64,000 bases of DNA from NCBI GenBank assembly GCA_965204215.1, contig CBDBDZ010000001.1, forward strand, positions 1-64,000, written 5' to 3'. A model generated the notes under the pieces. The model was given only the letters and a program-made list of their open reading frames with translations, did no database searches and was not told where the DNA came from. The position numbers and the translations under genes are program-made. This DNA is from CBDBDZ01 sp965204215. GTDB taxonomy: Bacteria > Pseudomonadota > Gammaproteobacteria > Pseudomonadales > GM7GCV1. This document shows positions 20,505 through 29,044 of the stretch, one piece after another (the stretch's first letter is position 1; every line of letters begins with the position of its first letter).

Positions 20505-21410
20505 TAGACTCCTATTTGACTCCTTGATATAAAAAAGCACTTATATTTTTATTGCATTAACAAGTTGTTTTATATGAATTTATTTGGCGAATGGCATACA
20601 CCTATGCTGCTATTTGTTTAAGATAAAGACTATTATTAAGACTCCTAAATGTTCCCTAATTGACCCTTTGTAGACTACCAATAGACTCCTAACTAACCCC
20701 TAATGAGACATTTAATTGCCTCCCATTTAGACTTCTTTTACGTGTTAGAAAATAATATGAGTCACTTAATATTATCAGGAATAAAACTAATTTTGTTGAG
20801 ATATAGCGATAATATATTACTCACTAAGAGCTACCCTTGAGCCTTAGGCGGTTAACCCGGACTCCTAGTTAGCCTTCCAAATGAAAAGTCCTGTGTTCCA
20901 ACGTTGCTTGGTGTAGCATCTTACTGAGCAAGGTACAAAGGCTGACTGGCCTTGACCAAGGCGGGTTCAACTCCCAATTAGACTGCTAATAGACTTCTTA
21001 TTTGACTCCCAAATGAAAACCGTTGTTTCAAGTGTTGGTTGGTGATGAATCTTGCTGATCCAGGGCACGATGGCTGATGACTATTGATCAAAGCAGGGGA
21101 AGACCCCCAATTAGACTGTTAATAGACTGCTTATTTGACTCCCAAATGAAAACCGTTGTTTCAAGTGTTGGTTGGTGATGAATCTTGCTGATCCAGGGCA
21201 CGATGCCTGATGACTATTGGTCAAAGCAGGGAAAGACTCCTAATTGGACTGCTAATTGATTTCTTATTAGACTACTAAATGAGGGCTCCTGCTCTAACGT
21301 TGCCTGGTGTTGGATTTTAGCGATCAAGGGTACAAGCTGTGATTAGCCTTGCCCAGAATAGTTCCGACTCCTAATAGATTTTTGTTTGACTCCCAAATAA
21401 GTAATTTTTG
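20505..21410. repeat. Tandem ~133-bp repeat array with GACT-box arrays (candidate centromere or origin)
   Basis: Gene-free region upstream of parA. The landmark AAATGA recurs at 20879, 21011, 21144 and 21278, with a shortened AAATAA at 21395: spacings 132, 133, 134 and 117. Each unit begins with a run of GACT boxes such as TTAGACTGCTAATAGACT, spaced 11-12 bases (one helical turn), ending at TTTGACTCCCAAATGA. Units two and three are nearly identical. More degenerate GACT boxes extend leftward to about 20505. This is typical of iterons or ParB-type binding arrays, but which protein binds is not shown. Confidence 0.8.
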
Positions 21411-21594
21411 TCACTTTAGTTTCATATTGAACCCTGCTGAACAAGGCGACAAAAGTAAGCTAGAGGAAAAGCACGCAGGGCATTGGTTCGATATTGATTA
21501 GGCGATAAGTACTCGACTCTGGTCATTTTAGCTGGCCAACATAGTCAAAGTGATTGGCACGTTTCACGAAAAACATGCCGGTTACAGGGCCGCA

Positions 21595-22113
21595 TTATTT
21601 GCTTCTTAATCGATCATTTTCCGCGCTCGATGCTTCATAAAGGGCTTGATATTGATCAGTTACGCGTTGGTTTTCTTTAAGCTTTATTTTTATTTTTTCT
21701 TGCTGGTGATAGCAATTGGCTAAAAGTTGTTTCAATTTTTTAGGATCATCGGGGAGTTCGTGAATAACCATTGGCATGGCGACATTTCTACCATCAGAAG
21801 TTTCAAATGATGGGGTTAGGGCGTCGATTTCGTCTTTCATGGCCCGAATTTGGTCTTTAAGGGTGTAAAATTCGTGCGAAATGCCTTCTAATAGCTCATC
21901 TAGGAGCTGAGCACGAGCGGCCGCCAAACGGCGACGTTTGTCCCAAGGCTCTGCAATTTCGTCTGCGGCGGCGCTAGCCATGGCTTCAAAGAGGTCTTTT
22001 GTTTCCTTTTTGACTTGTAATTCGTAACGGACGAAGCCATCATTGGAGCGTCTGTTGCGATACTTGCTTTGTGCGTTAGGACGGGCAGGGGAGTGTGGAA
22101 CTTTTCTTTTCAT
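21595..22113 (-). CDS. Basic coiled-coil protein, unknown, plasmid-associated
   Basis: 172 residues, not recognised. A basic, low-complexity N-terminus (MKRKVPHSPARPNAQSKYRN) is followed by a segment resembling a short ribbon-helix-helix start (FVRYELQVKKETKDLFEAMA). A long amphipathic helix (about 60-105) and a second coiled coil (about 125-172) follow. It is transcribed toward the repeat array, so it may be the array's DNA-binding partner. That is inference from position and charge only. An inverted repeat lies 14 bases upstream of its ATG. Confidence 0.6.
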   Translation of the reverse strand: MKRKVPHSPARPNAQSKYRNRRSNDGFVRYELQVKKETKDLFEAMASAAADEIAEPWDKRRRLAAARAQLLDELLEGISHEFYTLKDQIRAMKDEIDALTPSFETSDGRNVAMPMVIHELPDDPKKLKQLLANCYHQQEKIKIKLKENQRVTDQYQALYEASSAENDRLRSK

Positions 22114-22126
22114 TTGTATTTCTCTG

Positions 22127-22156
22127 CTGTCGCCGGAGATGTATAACCGGAGACAG
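22127..22156. promoter_or_regulatory. Inverted repeat upstream of the coiled-coil gene
   Basis: CTGTCGCCGG and CCGGAGACAG face each other across 10 bases, with one mismatch. It sits 14 bases before the ATG at 22113 on the minus strand, where an operator or leader hairpin would be expected. No T-run follows, so a terminator is less likely. Confidence 0.45.
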
Positions 22157-22379
22157 TATTGCTTGGTTTGAGTAAAAAAACAAGTCTAAAATCCTTAATA
22201 CCTTTAACTCAAAATTAGGGTATATTGGATAAGAACAAAGCTTAAACCCCTGGCGCAGGTCAATTTTTGGGCGATTGACCGGTTTTGAAAAGAAAGTTAA
22301 CAGACTAGTCGGAAAACGCGCAATAAGCAGAGAGAAGGCTGGTTAGCAAGATAGCGTTGACAAAGCGTAGTACGAAAAC

Positions 22380-22407
22380 TTGACTTTAGTATCTTGTGGG
22401 ATACAAT
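22380..22407 (+). promoter_or_regulatory. Promoter and operator of the toxin-antitoxin pair
   Basis: TTGACT (22380-22385), 16-base spacer, TACAAT (22402-22407). A palindrome GTATC-TTGTGG-GATAC (22389-22404) covers the spacer and -10, a likely autoregulation site for the antitoxin. The transcription start would fall near 22413, favouring a toxin start at 22414 or 22423. Confidence 0.65.
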
Positions 22408-22413
22408 AAAGCA

Positions 22414-22758
22414 ATGAAAGGAATGACGAATATTATCTATGAGTATGTAACTGAGCAGGGTAAGACGCCTTACTCTGATTGGTTGAATAATATTAAGGAT
22501 AAAAAAGCCAAGGCGATTGTGATGGCGCGAGTCGATCGTATGGAGCTGGGTAATTTGGGCGACACAAAACCGGTGGGCGATGGCGTGTTTGAGCTTAGGA
22601 TACATTATGGGCCTGCCTATCGGGTTTATTATGCGCAGGGTGGCAATCGAGTATACCTTCTGCTTTGTGGCGGCGATAAATCAACCCAAAAAATGGATAT
22701 TAAGAAGGCGAAGCAATATTGGTCAGATCATTGTGGGAGTAAAGCATATGCCAAGTAG
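22414..22758 (+). CDS. RelE/HigB-type toxin (addiction-module killer, Gp49-like)
   Basis: 114 residues from the ATG at 22414; GTG 22396 and ATG 22423 are alternatives. Motifs typical of the subfamily are visible: TPYSDWLNNIKDKKAKAIV, RVDRMELGNLGDTKPVGDGV, ELRIHYGPAYRVYYAQ and LLLCGGDKSTQKMDIKKAKQ. Such proteins are ribosome-dependent mRNA interferases or related growth inhibitors, neutralised by the downstream antitoxin. Toxin-first order and an 11-base overlap with the next gene are usual for HigBA-type pairs. Likely stabilises the plasmid. Confidence 0.9.
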   Translation: MKGMTNIIYEYVTEQGKTPYSDWLNNIKDKKAKAIVMARVDRMELGNLGDTKPVGDGVFELRIHYGPAYRVYYAQGGNRVYLLLCGGDKSTQKMDIKKAKQYWSDHCGSKAYAK

Positions 22759-23068
22759 AAACGTGAGAAGTATACATAATCAACATTTACGTGATCCAGA
22801 AGTTGCCGCTGAATATATGAATGATGCACTAGAGTCGAATGATCCTGCTGTTGTTTTGATGGCATTGCGCAACATTGTTGATGCCCAAGAGGAAGGTATA
22901 GCCGGCTTAGCAGAGAAAACAAAATTGGGTAGGGAAAGCATGTATAAAATGTTGTCTCCTAAAGGCAATCCAAAGCTGGCAACGTTTTCCTCTGTTCTAC
23001 AAGGTTTGGGTTTTCAGCTGCGTGTTATTCCTGAACCACAGCGCATGGATCTAGATAGGCATTACTGA
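22748..23068 (+). CDS. HigA-type antitoxin (addiction-module antidote)
   Basis: 106 residues from the ATG at 22748, overlapping the toxin end. Characteristic DPEVAAEYMNDALE, VLMALRNIVDAQEEGIAGLA and a helix-turn-helix GLAEKTKLGRESMYKMLSPKGNPKLATFSS region place it in the addiction-module antidote family. It should bind the toxin and the palindrome in the promoter at 22389-22404. The frame is open further upstream, but that part overlaps toxin coding sequence and is not native. Confidence 0.9.
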   Translation: MPSRNVRSIHNQHLRDPEVAAEYMNDALESNDPAVVLMALRNIVDAQEEGIAGLAEKTKLGRESMYKMLSPKGNPKLATFSSVLQGLGFQLRVIPEPQRMDLDRHY

Positions 23069-23102
23069 ACGAGCATGTATTAACCCCCTTGTTTGAACAA
23101 AT

Positions 23103-24098
23103 GTGAAAAGAAGAGCTAACAAGATGGTCGAAAAATACATAAAAAAGGCCGAAGAGGGTCCTACTGCGGTTTTAACTAAAGAGGACGATCTGGCGGCCTA
23201 TGCTCATGTCGCTATCAGTGACAGCACTCGGCATGCGTACCAAGACGATATTAAACAATTTCTATCCCAAGGGTACTCACTGCCTGCGACCGTTGTCCAA
23301 TTGCAACATTATTTAAGAGCATGCGCGACTATTCATAACCCTAGGACCATTCAACGCCGTTTGATTGCACTGCGCCAGTGGCACCGGCTACAAAACCAAC
23401 CGGATCCAACCGCTGATCCGACTGTTTTGCAAACGTTACGCGAGATCGCGCGAGTGCATGGGCAGCCTAAGCGCCAAGCGCCCGCACTGGCTTTGCCGGA
23501 TCTCGATTCGCTGCTGGCACACTTGCGGCAAACTGATGCCTTAATTTCACTGCGTGATCAAGCGCTGATCTTAGTTGGTTTTTACGGTGCGTTCAGACGC
23601 TCAGAACTGGTTGCGCTCAAATGGTCTGATGTGCAGTTTGTTCGCGAAGGTATGATCATTACAATCAAGCGCAGCAAAACCGATCAAACAGGTCAGGGGT
23701 TCTCGTGCAGTTTACCTTATGGGCCAGAGCCAGCGCGTTGCGCGGTACAAGCGCTGCTTACCTGGCGCAATGCCTCTTCACCCACCAGCGGGGCAATTTT
23801 TAAGCGAATTAGCAAAGTGGGTACTTTGAGCAAGCATGCGATTGGGCCACGTACTGTCAATCACCGCCTGAAGCAGTTGGCCAAAGCAGCGGGATTGCCA
23901 TATGCTGAAACCATAAGCGCACATAGCCTGCATCGTGGTTGCGCCACTGAAGCTGCACGGTTAGGAGCTTCATTGCCAGCAATACAACGGTTTGGGCGTT
24001 GGCGAACCACGCAGATGGTGGTGGAATATATCGAGGCGGGTCGGCAGTTTGCGGATAGCGCGCTTCATACACTCTATACGTATAAACCAGATATTTGA
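23103..24098 (+). CDS. Tyrosine recombinase (phage-integrase family)
   Basis: 331 residues from GTG 23103; ATG 23124 is an alternative. An N-terminal SAM-like core-binding domain (about 25-110, STRHAYQDDIKQF) precedes the catalytic domain with GAFRRSELVAL (first Arg), HSLHRGCATEAA (His-x-x-Arg) and GRWRTTQMVVEYI (Trp/His and nucleophile Tyr in VVEYIEAG). All catalytic residues appear present. It could resolve plasmid multimers or move a lost element. It lies just after the toxin-antitoxin pair. Confidence 0.92.
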   Translation: MKRRANKMVEKYIKKAEEGPTAVLTKEDDLAAYAHVAISDSTRHAYQDDIKQFLSQGYSLPATVVQLQHYLRACATIHNPRTIQRRLIALRQWHRLQNQPDPTADPTVLQTLREIARVHGQPKRQAPALALPDLDSLLAHLRQTDALISLRDQALILVGFYGAFRRSELVALKWSDVQFVREGMIITIKRSKTDQTGQGFSCSLPYGPEPARCAVQALLTWRNASSPTSGAIFKRISKVGTLSKHAIGPRTVNHRLKQLAKAAGLPYAETISAHSLHRGCATEAARLGASLPAIQRFGRWRTTQMVVEYIEAGRQFADSALHTLYTYKPDI

Positions 24099-24148
24099 TA
24101 GAGAGGACAATCAGTCATGACAGAACATGCTTGCGGTTAGGGTAACGG

Positions 24149-24247
24149 ATGATGGAAATGGAGCAATCACTTGAACAGCTTCAGGGTGTCGTTGAGCGGG
24201 TGACCTTTCATAACCAAGATAGCGGCTTTTGTGCGCTGCGTGTTAAA
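24149..24247 (+). pseudogene. N-terminal remnant of a RecD2-like helicase gene
   Basis: After ATG 24149 the frame reads LEQLQGVVERVTFHN, DSGFCALRVK, the familiar N-terminus of RecD2/TraA-type superfamily 1 helicases. It is cut at 24248 by the terminal repeat of the Tn3-family transposon; the following stop (24278-24280) lies inside that repeat. The rest of the helicase is not in this window. Confidence 0.75.
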
Positions 24248-24341
24248 GGTTCCGATGACATAAGCGCCGGTTTTTACTAATTATTTTGACCGCATTTTAC
24301 AGTGCCTTGTGGGTCCATTTCATTAAACCCTGCCTGACTAA

Positions 24342-24785
24342 TTAATGGCCTGGCATTTTTACATTTGGCCGTCCAATTTGCGACAGAGTCTTTATTTTAG
24401 CTTTTTTTGGCTGATTTTTTGGGGGATCAGTATGCCCTCTTCTCTTTTTACACAGAGGAGGTGGCGGGTCCTGTTTATAACGGTCAGTTAAGCGGCCAAT
24501 CGCGGTTTCAATGTCACGAGAAGTATAGTTGGAGCTAATAAAGCTAATCCAATCATCGTCAGTTGGATTAGGTTTTCCAATGTTTTTGGCATGTTGTTTT
24601 TTGAGCAAGTCAAACAGTGCCAGGATTGCCATGGTATTTAGATTGTTTTGTGTTTGTTGCACTCGCTCAGCCCGCGCCGCCAATGCTTGTTTTGCCATTC
24701 TTTCCCACTTGTTATTACCATTATTAGCTGGTGATTTTTCTGCAGCTTTAACCATTGTTCTATCCCACTTTTGTTTCGTTAGCAC
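24342..24785 (-). CDS. Small passenger protein, paralogue of the 139-residue protein
   Basis: 147 residues from GTG 24785; an ATG at 24752 is possible. Unrecognised. Its central block LNTMAILALFDLLKKQ, PTDDDWISFISSNYTSRDIE and AIGRLTDRYKQ aligns with the same region of the gene at 26891 (IRVMAIRALIDKVKQ, LSDDDCIQRIVAQYSHQQIE, AISLLEARYRQ). The two are therefore divergent paralogues bracketing the large passenger gene. The tail is lysine- and proline-rich (KKRRGHTDPPKNQPKKAKIK) and could be a nuclear-localisation-like or nucleic-acid-binding tail. It follows the large gene by 8 bases, likely co-transcribed. Confidence 0.6.
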   Translation of the reverse strand: MLTKQKWDRTMVKAAEKSPANNGNNKWERMAKQALAARAERVQQTQNNLNTMAILALFDLLKKQHAKNIGKPNPTDDDWISFISSNYTSRDIETAIGRLTDRYKQDPPPPLCKKRRGHTDPPKNQPKKAKIKTLSQIGRPNVKMPGH

Positions 24786-24793
24786 TATGCTAC

Positions 24794-26779
24794 TTATTGG
24801 AATTGCTGTTTTCTAGCTTCATCTTGTCTAGGATCAGCAGTCGGCTCTGCTGGATCAATATCCATAGCAGGATTAGTTGTATCAGCATGTGCGTCCACAG
24901 CTGGTAGTCCGGTATTTTCCGCATCAGTAGTCATTTGCGCACTAGCCGTTTGATGTAAAGCTCTGACGCGTTCCAATCGGGTTTCACTCTCCACTAATAC
25001 GGTACATACCTCTGTAAATGCAGTGTTCAAAGCGCTTGCTAGTTCCGCGCCTGTGCCATCGGGCATTTCCAATGCAATAGCATGCATCTCACAGATGCGA
25101 TTATACATTTCAAGTGAATCTTGCTGCATTTTTTGTGCTTCTTCAATCGATAAGGCAGTTTGCAAGGTGGCTGTTACAGCAGCATTACTTGTTGCATTAG
25201 TAGCAGTTACTGCATCAACAGCAGTACTGGTTTTAGCGACTTTGGCTACTCTCTCCACGCCATCTGGCATGAATAGTTCCTCCAACGGTATTGCAGCTGC
25301 AATCTCTGCCATGTGTTGTTGGTTTGCTGTAGTTAGTTCGGCCTGAGAAGCTGTGACTGAACCTAACGAGCTTTGTGTAGCAGGTGAGTTAGGTGCTCTC
25401 ACTGTCGATAAAGCACTTGGATTTAACCGGTCAGCAATCGATTCTGCTTCAGTGCGTACATCATTAGCTTGCGTGCGACGACGCTTTTTACTTTCTTTGT
25501 ACTTCTCCATAACCTCTTCTTTAAATATCCGTGCCGCAATAGAAACTATAGCCATGTGAAAAACTCGTTGCCGTGGATCAGGGCTGGCAGTAGCTGCACG
25601 TAGCGATTCTAATGCTCTGTTAACAACTCTTAAGTTGATTTCACGAGTGCCACTGACTTCTTGGGTATATTCTTGCCTGAAGTAAGCCATGGCCGCTTGT
25701 AATAAAGTTCTACCCTGACTGTCGGTAAGTAAGATGCCGTCATAGTTAATCGTTCCTAGTGTTTGAATAAACTCTTCACCAAACAATGGATGTTGTCTTA
25801 ACCAGTCAAGTGCATCATGGTTTCCCTTGCCTGATCCTGAGTTAGAGCTGGGTTTAAGTAGCCATAGATTTTGCGGACAATTATGGTATAGCATATAAAA
25901 ATACTTGGTGCCGACCACGGTATTATTTGGTGGCGTTTCAATAAAATAGTCTGTTTTACTTTCGCGGCGAGATTGAATATCAGTATAAACAGCTAGGCGA
26001 AATTTAGGACTTAAATTCATAGCGCGGACCATTTCTAGTTGTCTAGCTAAAATATTCTCAGAAGGTTGTAAGTGATCTGCATGCAAATCTCCTGGGAGAT
26101 CAAAGGCAATATCGGCTGGACTTAAAAATTTGGTTATGGTTCTTTCGCGGCCGTCTACCGTCTTTTTTTCTTCCTGAATTTCCGCATGCTCAGACTTGAA
26201 TAAATGCAAGCGTGTTGAAACCAAGGTTGGTTTGCCATCTTTTTCAGGACCGTCAAAGAAACCAACAACTTGTGAGCCAGTACCATTCCTAATGGGACTT
26301 GGCCAGGCTTTGGACTTCCAATTTGTATACGTTGTGCCTGTTCGTTGCCTAGGCGGTAGTGTGTCCTCATCAGGCCAGCTGGCTTGAGTTGGTAAGTTTA
26401 ATTTATTGGGAATAATGCCATAAGTTCCAAGTTGAGCTATGAGATTAGTTGCGGTAGATACATGCTCGGCTTTGAAGTATTTAGCTTCTTCTCCCGCGGG
26501 TATTGGATTGGGTGGCATACGATCATTCAAGAGCAATGCAAACAAACGAAAATTCTGTTGAATTGATTTTACGGTATCAGTACTTTGGATGCTGCTAATA
26601 TTGGCTTGAAATGCGAGATGCAAGTTAGTTATAGCTTCTAATACTTTTTCCTGATCTAGCTCTTCAAACTGACTGAAAAACTTAGTTAAATCAGCATCTA
26701 AGTCATCAACCAAGTCTGTGTCGAACCCATAGCTAGGTGGGTTATGAGTTAGATTTTCTAGTTTTAGTTGTTCTGGCAC
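24794..26779 (-). CDS. Passenger protein with an HNH-like nuclease signature
   Basis: 661 residues from GTG 26779 with a strong GGGGGA ribosome site. No family recognised with certainty. Residues 231-245 read DLHADHLQPSENIL and residues 299-320 read HNCPQNLWLL then SNSGSGKGN. That is the order DH...N-L...N..KG seen in HNH/endonuclease-VII folds (Asp235-His236, Asn304, Asn313, Lys318-Gly319), with an insertion between the halves and without the zinc cysteines. Residues 430-440 are basic (KESKKRRRTQ). The rest of the C-terminal third is Ala/Thr-rich and helical (about 480-650). It is flanked in the operon by two small paralogues. A nuclease toxin or effector is a hypothesis; nothing shows export. 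Confidence 0.6.
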   Translation of the reverse strand: MPEQLKLENLTHNPPSYGFDTDLVDDLDADLTKFFSQFEELDQEKVLEAITNLHLAFQANISSIQSTDTVKSIQQNFRLFALLLNDRMPPNPIPAGEEAKYFKAEHVSTATNLIAQLGTYGIIPNKLNLPTQASWPDEDTLPPRQRTGTTYTNWKSKAWPSPIRNGTGSQVVGFFDGPEKDGKPTLVSTRLHLFKSEHAEIQEEKKTVDGRERTITKFLSPADIAFDLPGDLHADHLQPSENILARQLEMVRAMNLSPKFRLAVYTDIQSRRESKTDYFIETPPNNTVVGTKYFYMLYHNCPQNLWLLKPSSNSGSGKGNHDALDWLRQHPLFGEEFIQTLGTINYDGILLTDSQGRTLLQAAMAYFRQEYTQEVSGTREINLRVVNRALESLRAATASPDPRQRVFHMAIVSIAARIFKEEVMEKYKESKKRRRTQANDVRTEAESIADRLNPSALSTVRAPNSPATQSSLGSVTASQAELTTANQQHMAEIAAAIPLEELFMPDGVERVAKVAKTSTAVDAVTATNATSNAAVTATLQTALSIEEAQKMQQDSLEMYNRICEMHAIALEMPDGTGAELASALNTAFTEVCTVLVESETRLERVRALHQTASAQMTTDAENTGLPAVDAHADTTNPAMDIDPAEPTADPRQDEARKQQFQ

Positions 26780-26890
26780 GCTATCCCCCTAATTTTAGCC
26801 TAAAGATAATGCCTTATTTAAGTATAGCAGAGGACTTAATACAGAAAGCTAAGCAGGCCAACTTTATTGTGGTGCAGTAAAAAGCGGCGC

Positions 26891-27310
26891 TTACTTAATT
26901 TTGGGGCGAGCCGGGGGCATCATCACTGATGGGTTACTGTTATGTCCAACAACAGTGTGATTCTGAGTTATCATGGTCTTGTGTAATCCAAATATGCCAG
27001 CATTACGCGCGAGTGCGTTACCTTGGTCATGTCTATGGCTTTGGTGAAGGCCCTGTCTATAGCGTGCTTCAAGGAGAGAAATTGCACCTTCAATTTGTTG
27101 ATGGCTATATTGAGCAACAATACGCTGAATGCAATCGTCATCAGATAAATTGCTTTTTCCTTCAGTGCGAGTAGCGTCTTGCTTAACTTTGTCAATTAAA
27201 GCACGTATGGCCATTACTCTGATGCTTGTATCTCTCGCTTGCCTATCAGCAACTGCCGCAGCCTGCAATTCAGCTACTTTACTGTTTCCACTATCGCCGT
27301 CTATACCCAT
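26891..27310 (-). CDS. Small passenger protein, 139 residues
   Basis: First gene of the passenger operon, about 110 bases upstream of the HNH-like gene. Unrecognised; helical, with the block shared with the 147-residue protein (see there): VMAIRALIDKVKQ, LSDDDCIQRIVAQYSHQQIE. Its C-terminus is His/Asn/Pro-rich. Duplicated small genes around a possible nuclease could be immunity or accessory proteins, but no direct evidence supports either. The predicted protein is the same as the copy at 60322. Confidence 0.6.
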   Translation of the reverse strand: MGIDGDSGNSKVAELQAAAVADRQARDTSIRVMAIRALIDKVKQDATRTEGKSNLSDDDCIQRIVAQYSHQQIEGAISLLEARYRQGLHQSHRHDQGNALARNAGIFGLHKTMITQNHTVVGHNSNPSVMMPPARPKIK

Positions 27311-27411
27311 GGTTTTATCTCACTGTGATTTTCCTAAGTCATTTTTTATTTTGTTATTCTCGACCTGAACCGCTCCATTGTACATCTTATATCCATTAGT
27401 TTGCAAGTTTA

Positions 27412-28843
27412 AGTCTCTTCCAACGCAACATGAGTCTGAAATGATACCCAGTTTCTAACGCAAGATGAGACTGAAATCATGCCCTGATCGTTCATGATTC
27501 AGGAATGAACATTATTATGAACGATACCAATCTACAGGCCCTGGAGCAGGTTGACCATTTTTTGACTGGGACCGCGGCAGTAAATTTTAAGGCACCCTCT
27601 CGAATTGAAAGCTATCGCTGGATTGCTAAAATGTTGAAACGATTTGGCTACCACCACTTATGCAAAAAAGAGAAGGGTTTGATTTGCCGCTACATCGAGC
27701 AAGTAACCGGTTATTCTCGCCAGCAAGTAGCACGATTGATTGCTCAGCATCGGGAAACGGGCTGGGTTGGTAATCGCCAGCGGCAACCTCGGCATTGCTT
27801 TGCTAGACTCTATACACGAGCTGATATTACCCTTTTGGCAGAAACAGATACATGGCATCAAACATTAAGCGGACCAGCGACAAAAAAAATATTTGAACGT
27901 GCATTTAACCTTTTTCATGACACGTGCTATGAACGATTAGCCGCTATTTCTGTTGCGCATATCTACAATTTGAGACGCAGTACCACTTATTGCAACCAGC
28001 GACGAAACTTTACTAAGACAAAACGTAGTCCTGTTGCAATTGGTGAACGACGTAAACCACGACCACAAGGGCAGCCCGGGTTCATACGCATTGACACCGT
28101 CCATCAAGGCGATGAGGACGGTATAAAAGGCGTTTATCATATTAATGCTGTTGATGAGGTAACCCAAATGGAAATGATTTGTGCTGTTGAGAAGATCAGC
28201 GAACGTTACCTGATCCCTGTCTTGGAGAAAATAATTGATTTGTTTCCATTTAAAATTCAATCGATACATGCAGATAATGGCTCAGAATATATTAATCATC
28301 AAGTTGCCGATTTATTACAAAAGCTTTTTATCGAATTAACCAAATCACGCCCAAGGCATAGTAATGATAACGCGCTGGCAGAAAGTAAAAATGGTTCGGT
28401 AATCCGTAAAATTCTGGGCTACGTCCATATCCAGCAATATTTTGCGCCGATGATTACAGAATTTTATGACGCATACTTAAATCCATACATCAATTTCCAT
28501 AGGCCATGCTACTTTGCTGTAACTGTGACTGATAACAAAGGTAAGCAGAAAAAAACTTACCCCTATGAAGCGATTATGACACCCTACGATAAACTCAAGT
28601 CACTGCCCAATGCCGATCAATATCTCAAGGATGGTATGACGTTTGCTAAGCTTGATGAATTGGCGTATCTTAAAACCGATCAACAAGCAGCTCGTGAAAT
28701 GCATCAAGCACGAAAAGCGTTATTTGATCAAATAATGGCGATCCAGAAAACAAAGAATGCACGGATCAAATAGGCTTAATACTGAACATCAGGGTGACTG
28801 TTCGTTTACTGATTTCAGACTCATGTTTAGATTAGAAAATACT
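27412..28843 (+). mobile_element. rve-type IS, copy 2, 1432 bp
   Basis: Same ends as the copy at 14291, with its own 5-bp target duplication GTTTA (27407-27411 and 28844-28848). It sits between the passenger operon and the Tn3 core. The second Tn3 copy carries it at the equivalent place with the same duplication, so this IS entered before the transposon was duplicated. Confidence 0.94.
27505..28773 (+). CDS. DDE/integrase-core transposase (copy 2)
   Basis: 422 residues. Same domain layout and intact catalytic triad (DTVHQGD, HADNGSEY, ALAESKNG) as the gene at 14384, from which it differs at scattered positions such as Q18H, S31P and T42M. Its predicted protein is the same as the copy at 58859. 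It appears functional. Confidence 0.93.
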   Translation: MNIIMNDTNLQALEQVDHFLTGTAAVNFKAPSRIESYRWIAKMLKRFGYHHLCKKEKGLICRYIEQVTGYSRQQVARLIAQHRETGWVGNRQRQPRHCFARLYTRADITLLAETDTWHQTLSGPATKKIFERAFNLFHDTCYERLAAISVAHIYNLRRSTTYCNQRRNFTKTKRSPVAIGERRKPRPQGQPGFIRIDTVHQGDEDGIKGVYHINAVDEVTQMEMICAVEKISERYLIPVLEKIIDLFPFKIQSIHADNGSEYINHQVADLLQKLFIELTKSRPRHSNDNALAESKNGSVIRKILGYVHIQQYFAPMITEFYDAYLNPYINFHRPCYFAVTVTDNKGKQKKTYPYEAIMTPYDKLKSLPNADQYLKDGMTFAKLDELAYLKTDQQAAREMHQARKALFDQIMAIQKTKNARIK

Positions 28844-28890
28844 GTTTAGTATTGCGCAGGAGTAATAGAAAAGCGACATTAGGCACTATA

Positions 28891-28931
28891 GGGTGATTTG
28901 GCATAAGCGCCGAGATCTGTCACTTACAGAT
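28891..28931. promoter_or_regulatory. Inner transposon-end-like sequence and palindromic recombinase core site
   Basis: GGGTGATTTGGCATAAGCGC begins at 28891 and shares GG and CATAAGCGCCG, in register, with the outer end at 24248 (about 16 of the first 22 positions). Immediately after is the perfect palindrome ATCTGT-CACTT-ACAGAT (28915-28931). Arms of 6 around a 5-base centre, upstream of a tyrosine recombinase gene, fit the core of a TnpI-type internal recombination site. Function is inferred. Confidence 0.5.
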
Positions 28932-29044
28932 TTGCGGTGCTGAGAAGGCCGGCATAATCAATAATTTCATAGTAATCTTATTCTACGTAGTGATGTTTTA
29001 TGGTAGAGTAGGGCTTTCATGGACAATGAAGGGCCACAATAGGT

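Noticed and set aside
20505..21410. CRISPR array
   Set aside because: Repeats are about 133 bp and directly adjacent, with no constant short repeat and unique spacers; no cas genes nearby.
14291..28843. The two rve-type IS copies bracketing 14-28 kb as a composite transposon
   Set aside because: Each has its own 5-bp duplication (CGCAA and GTTTA); independent insertions.
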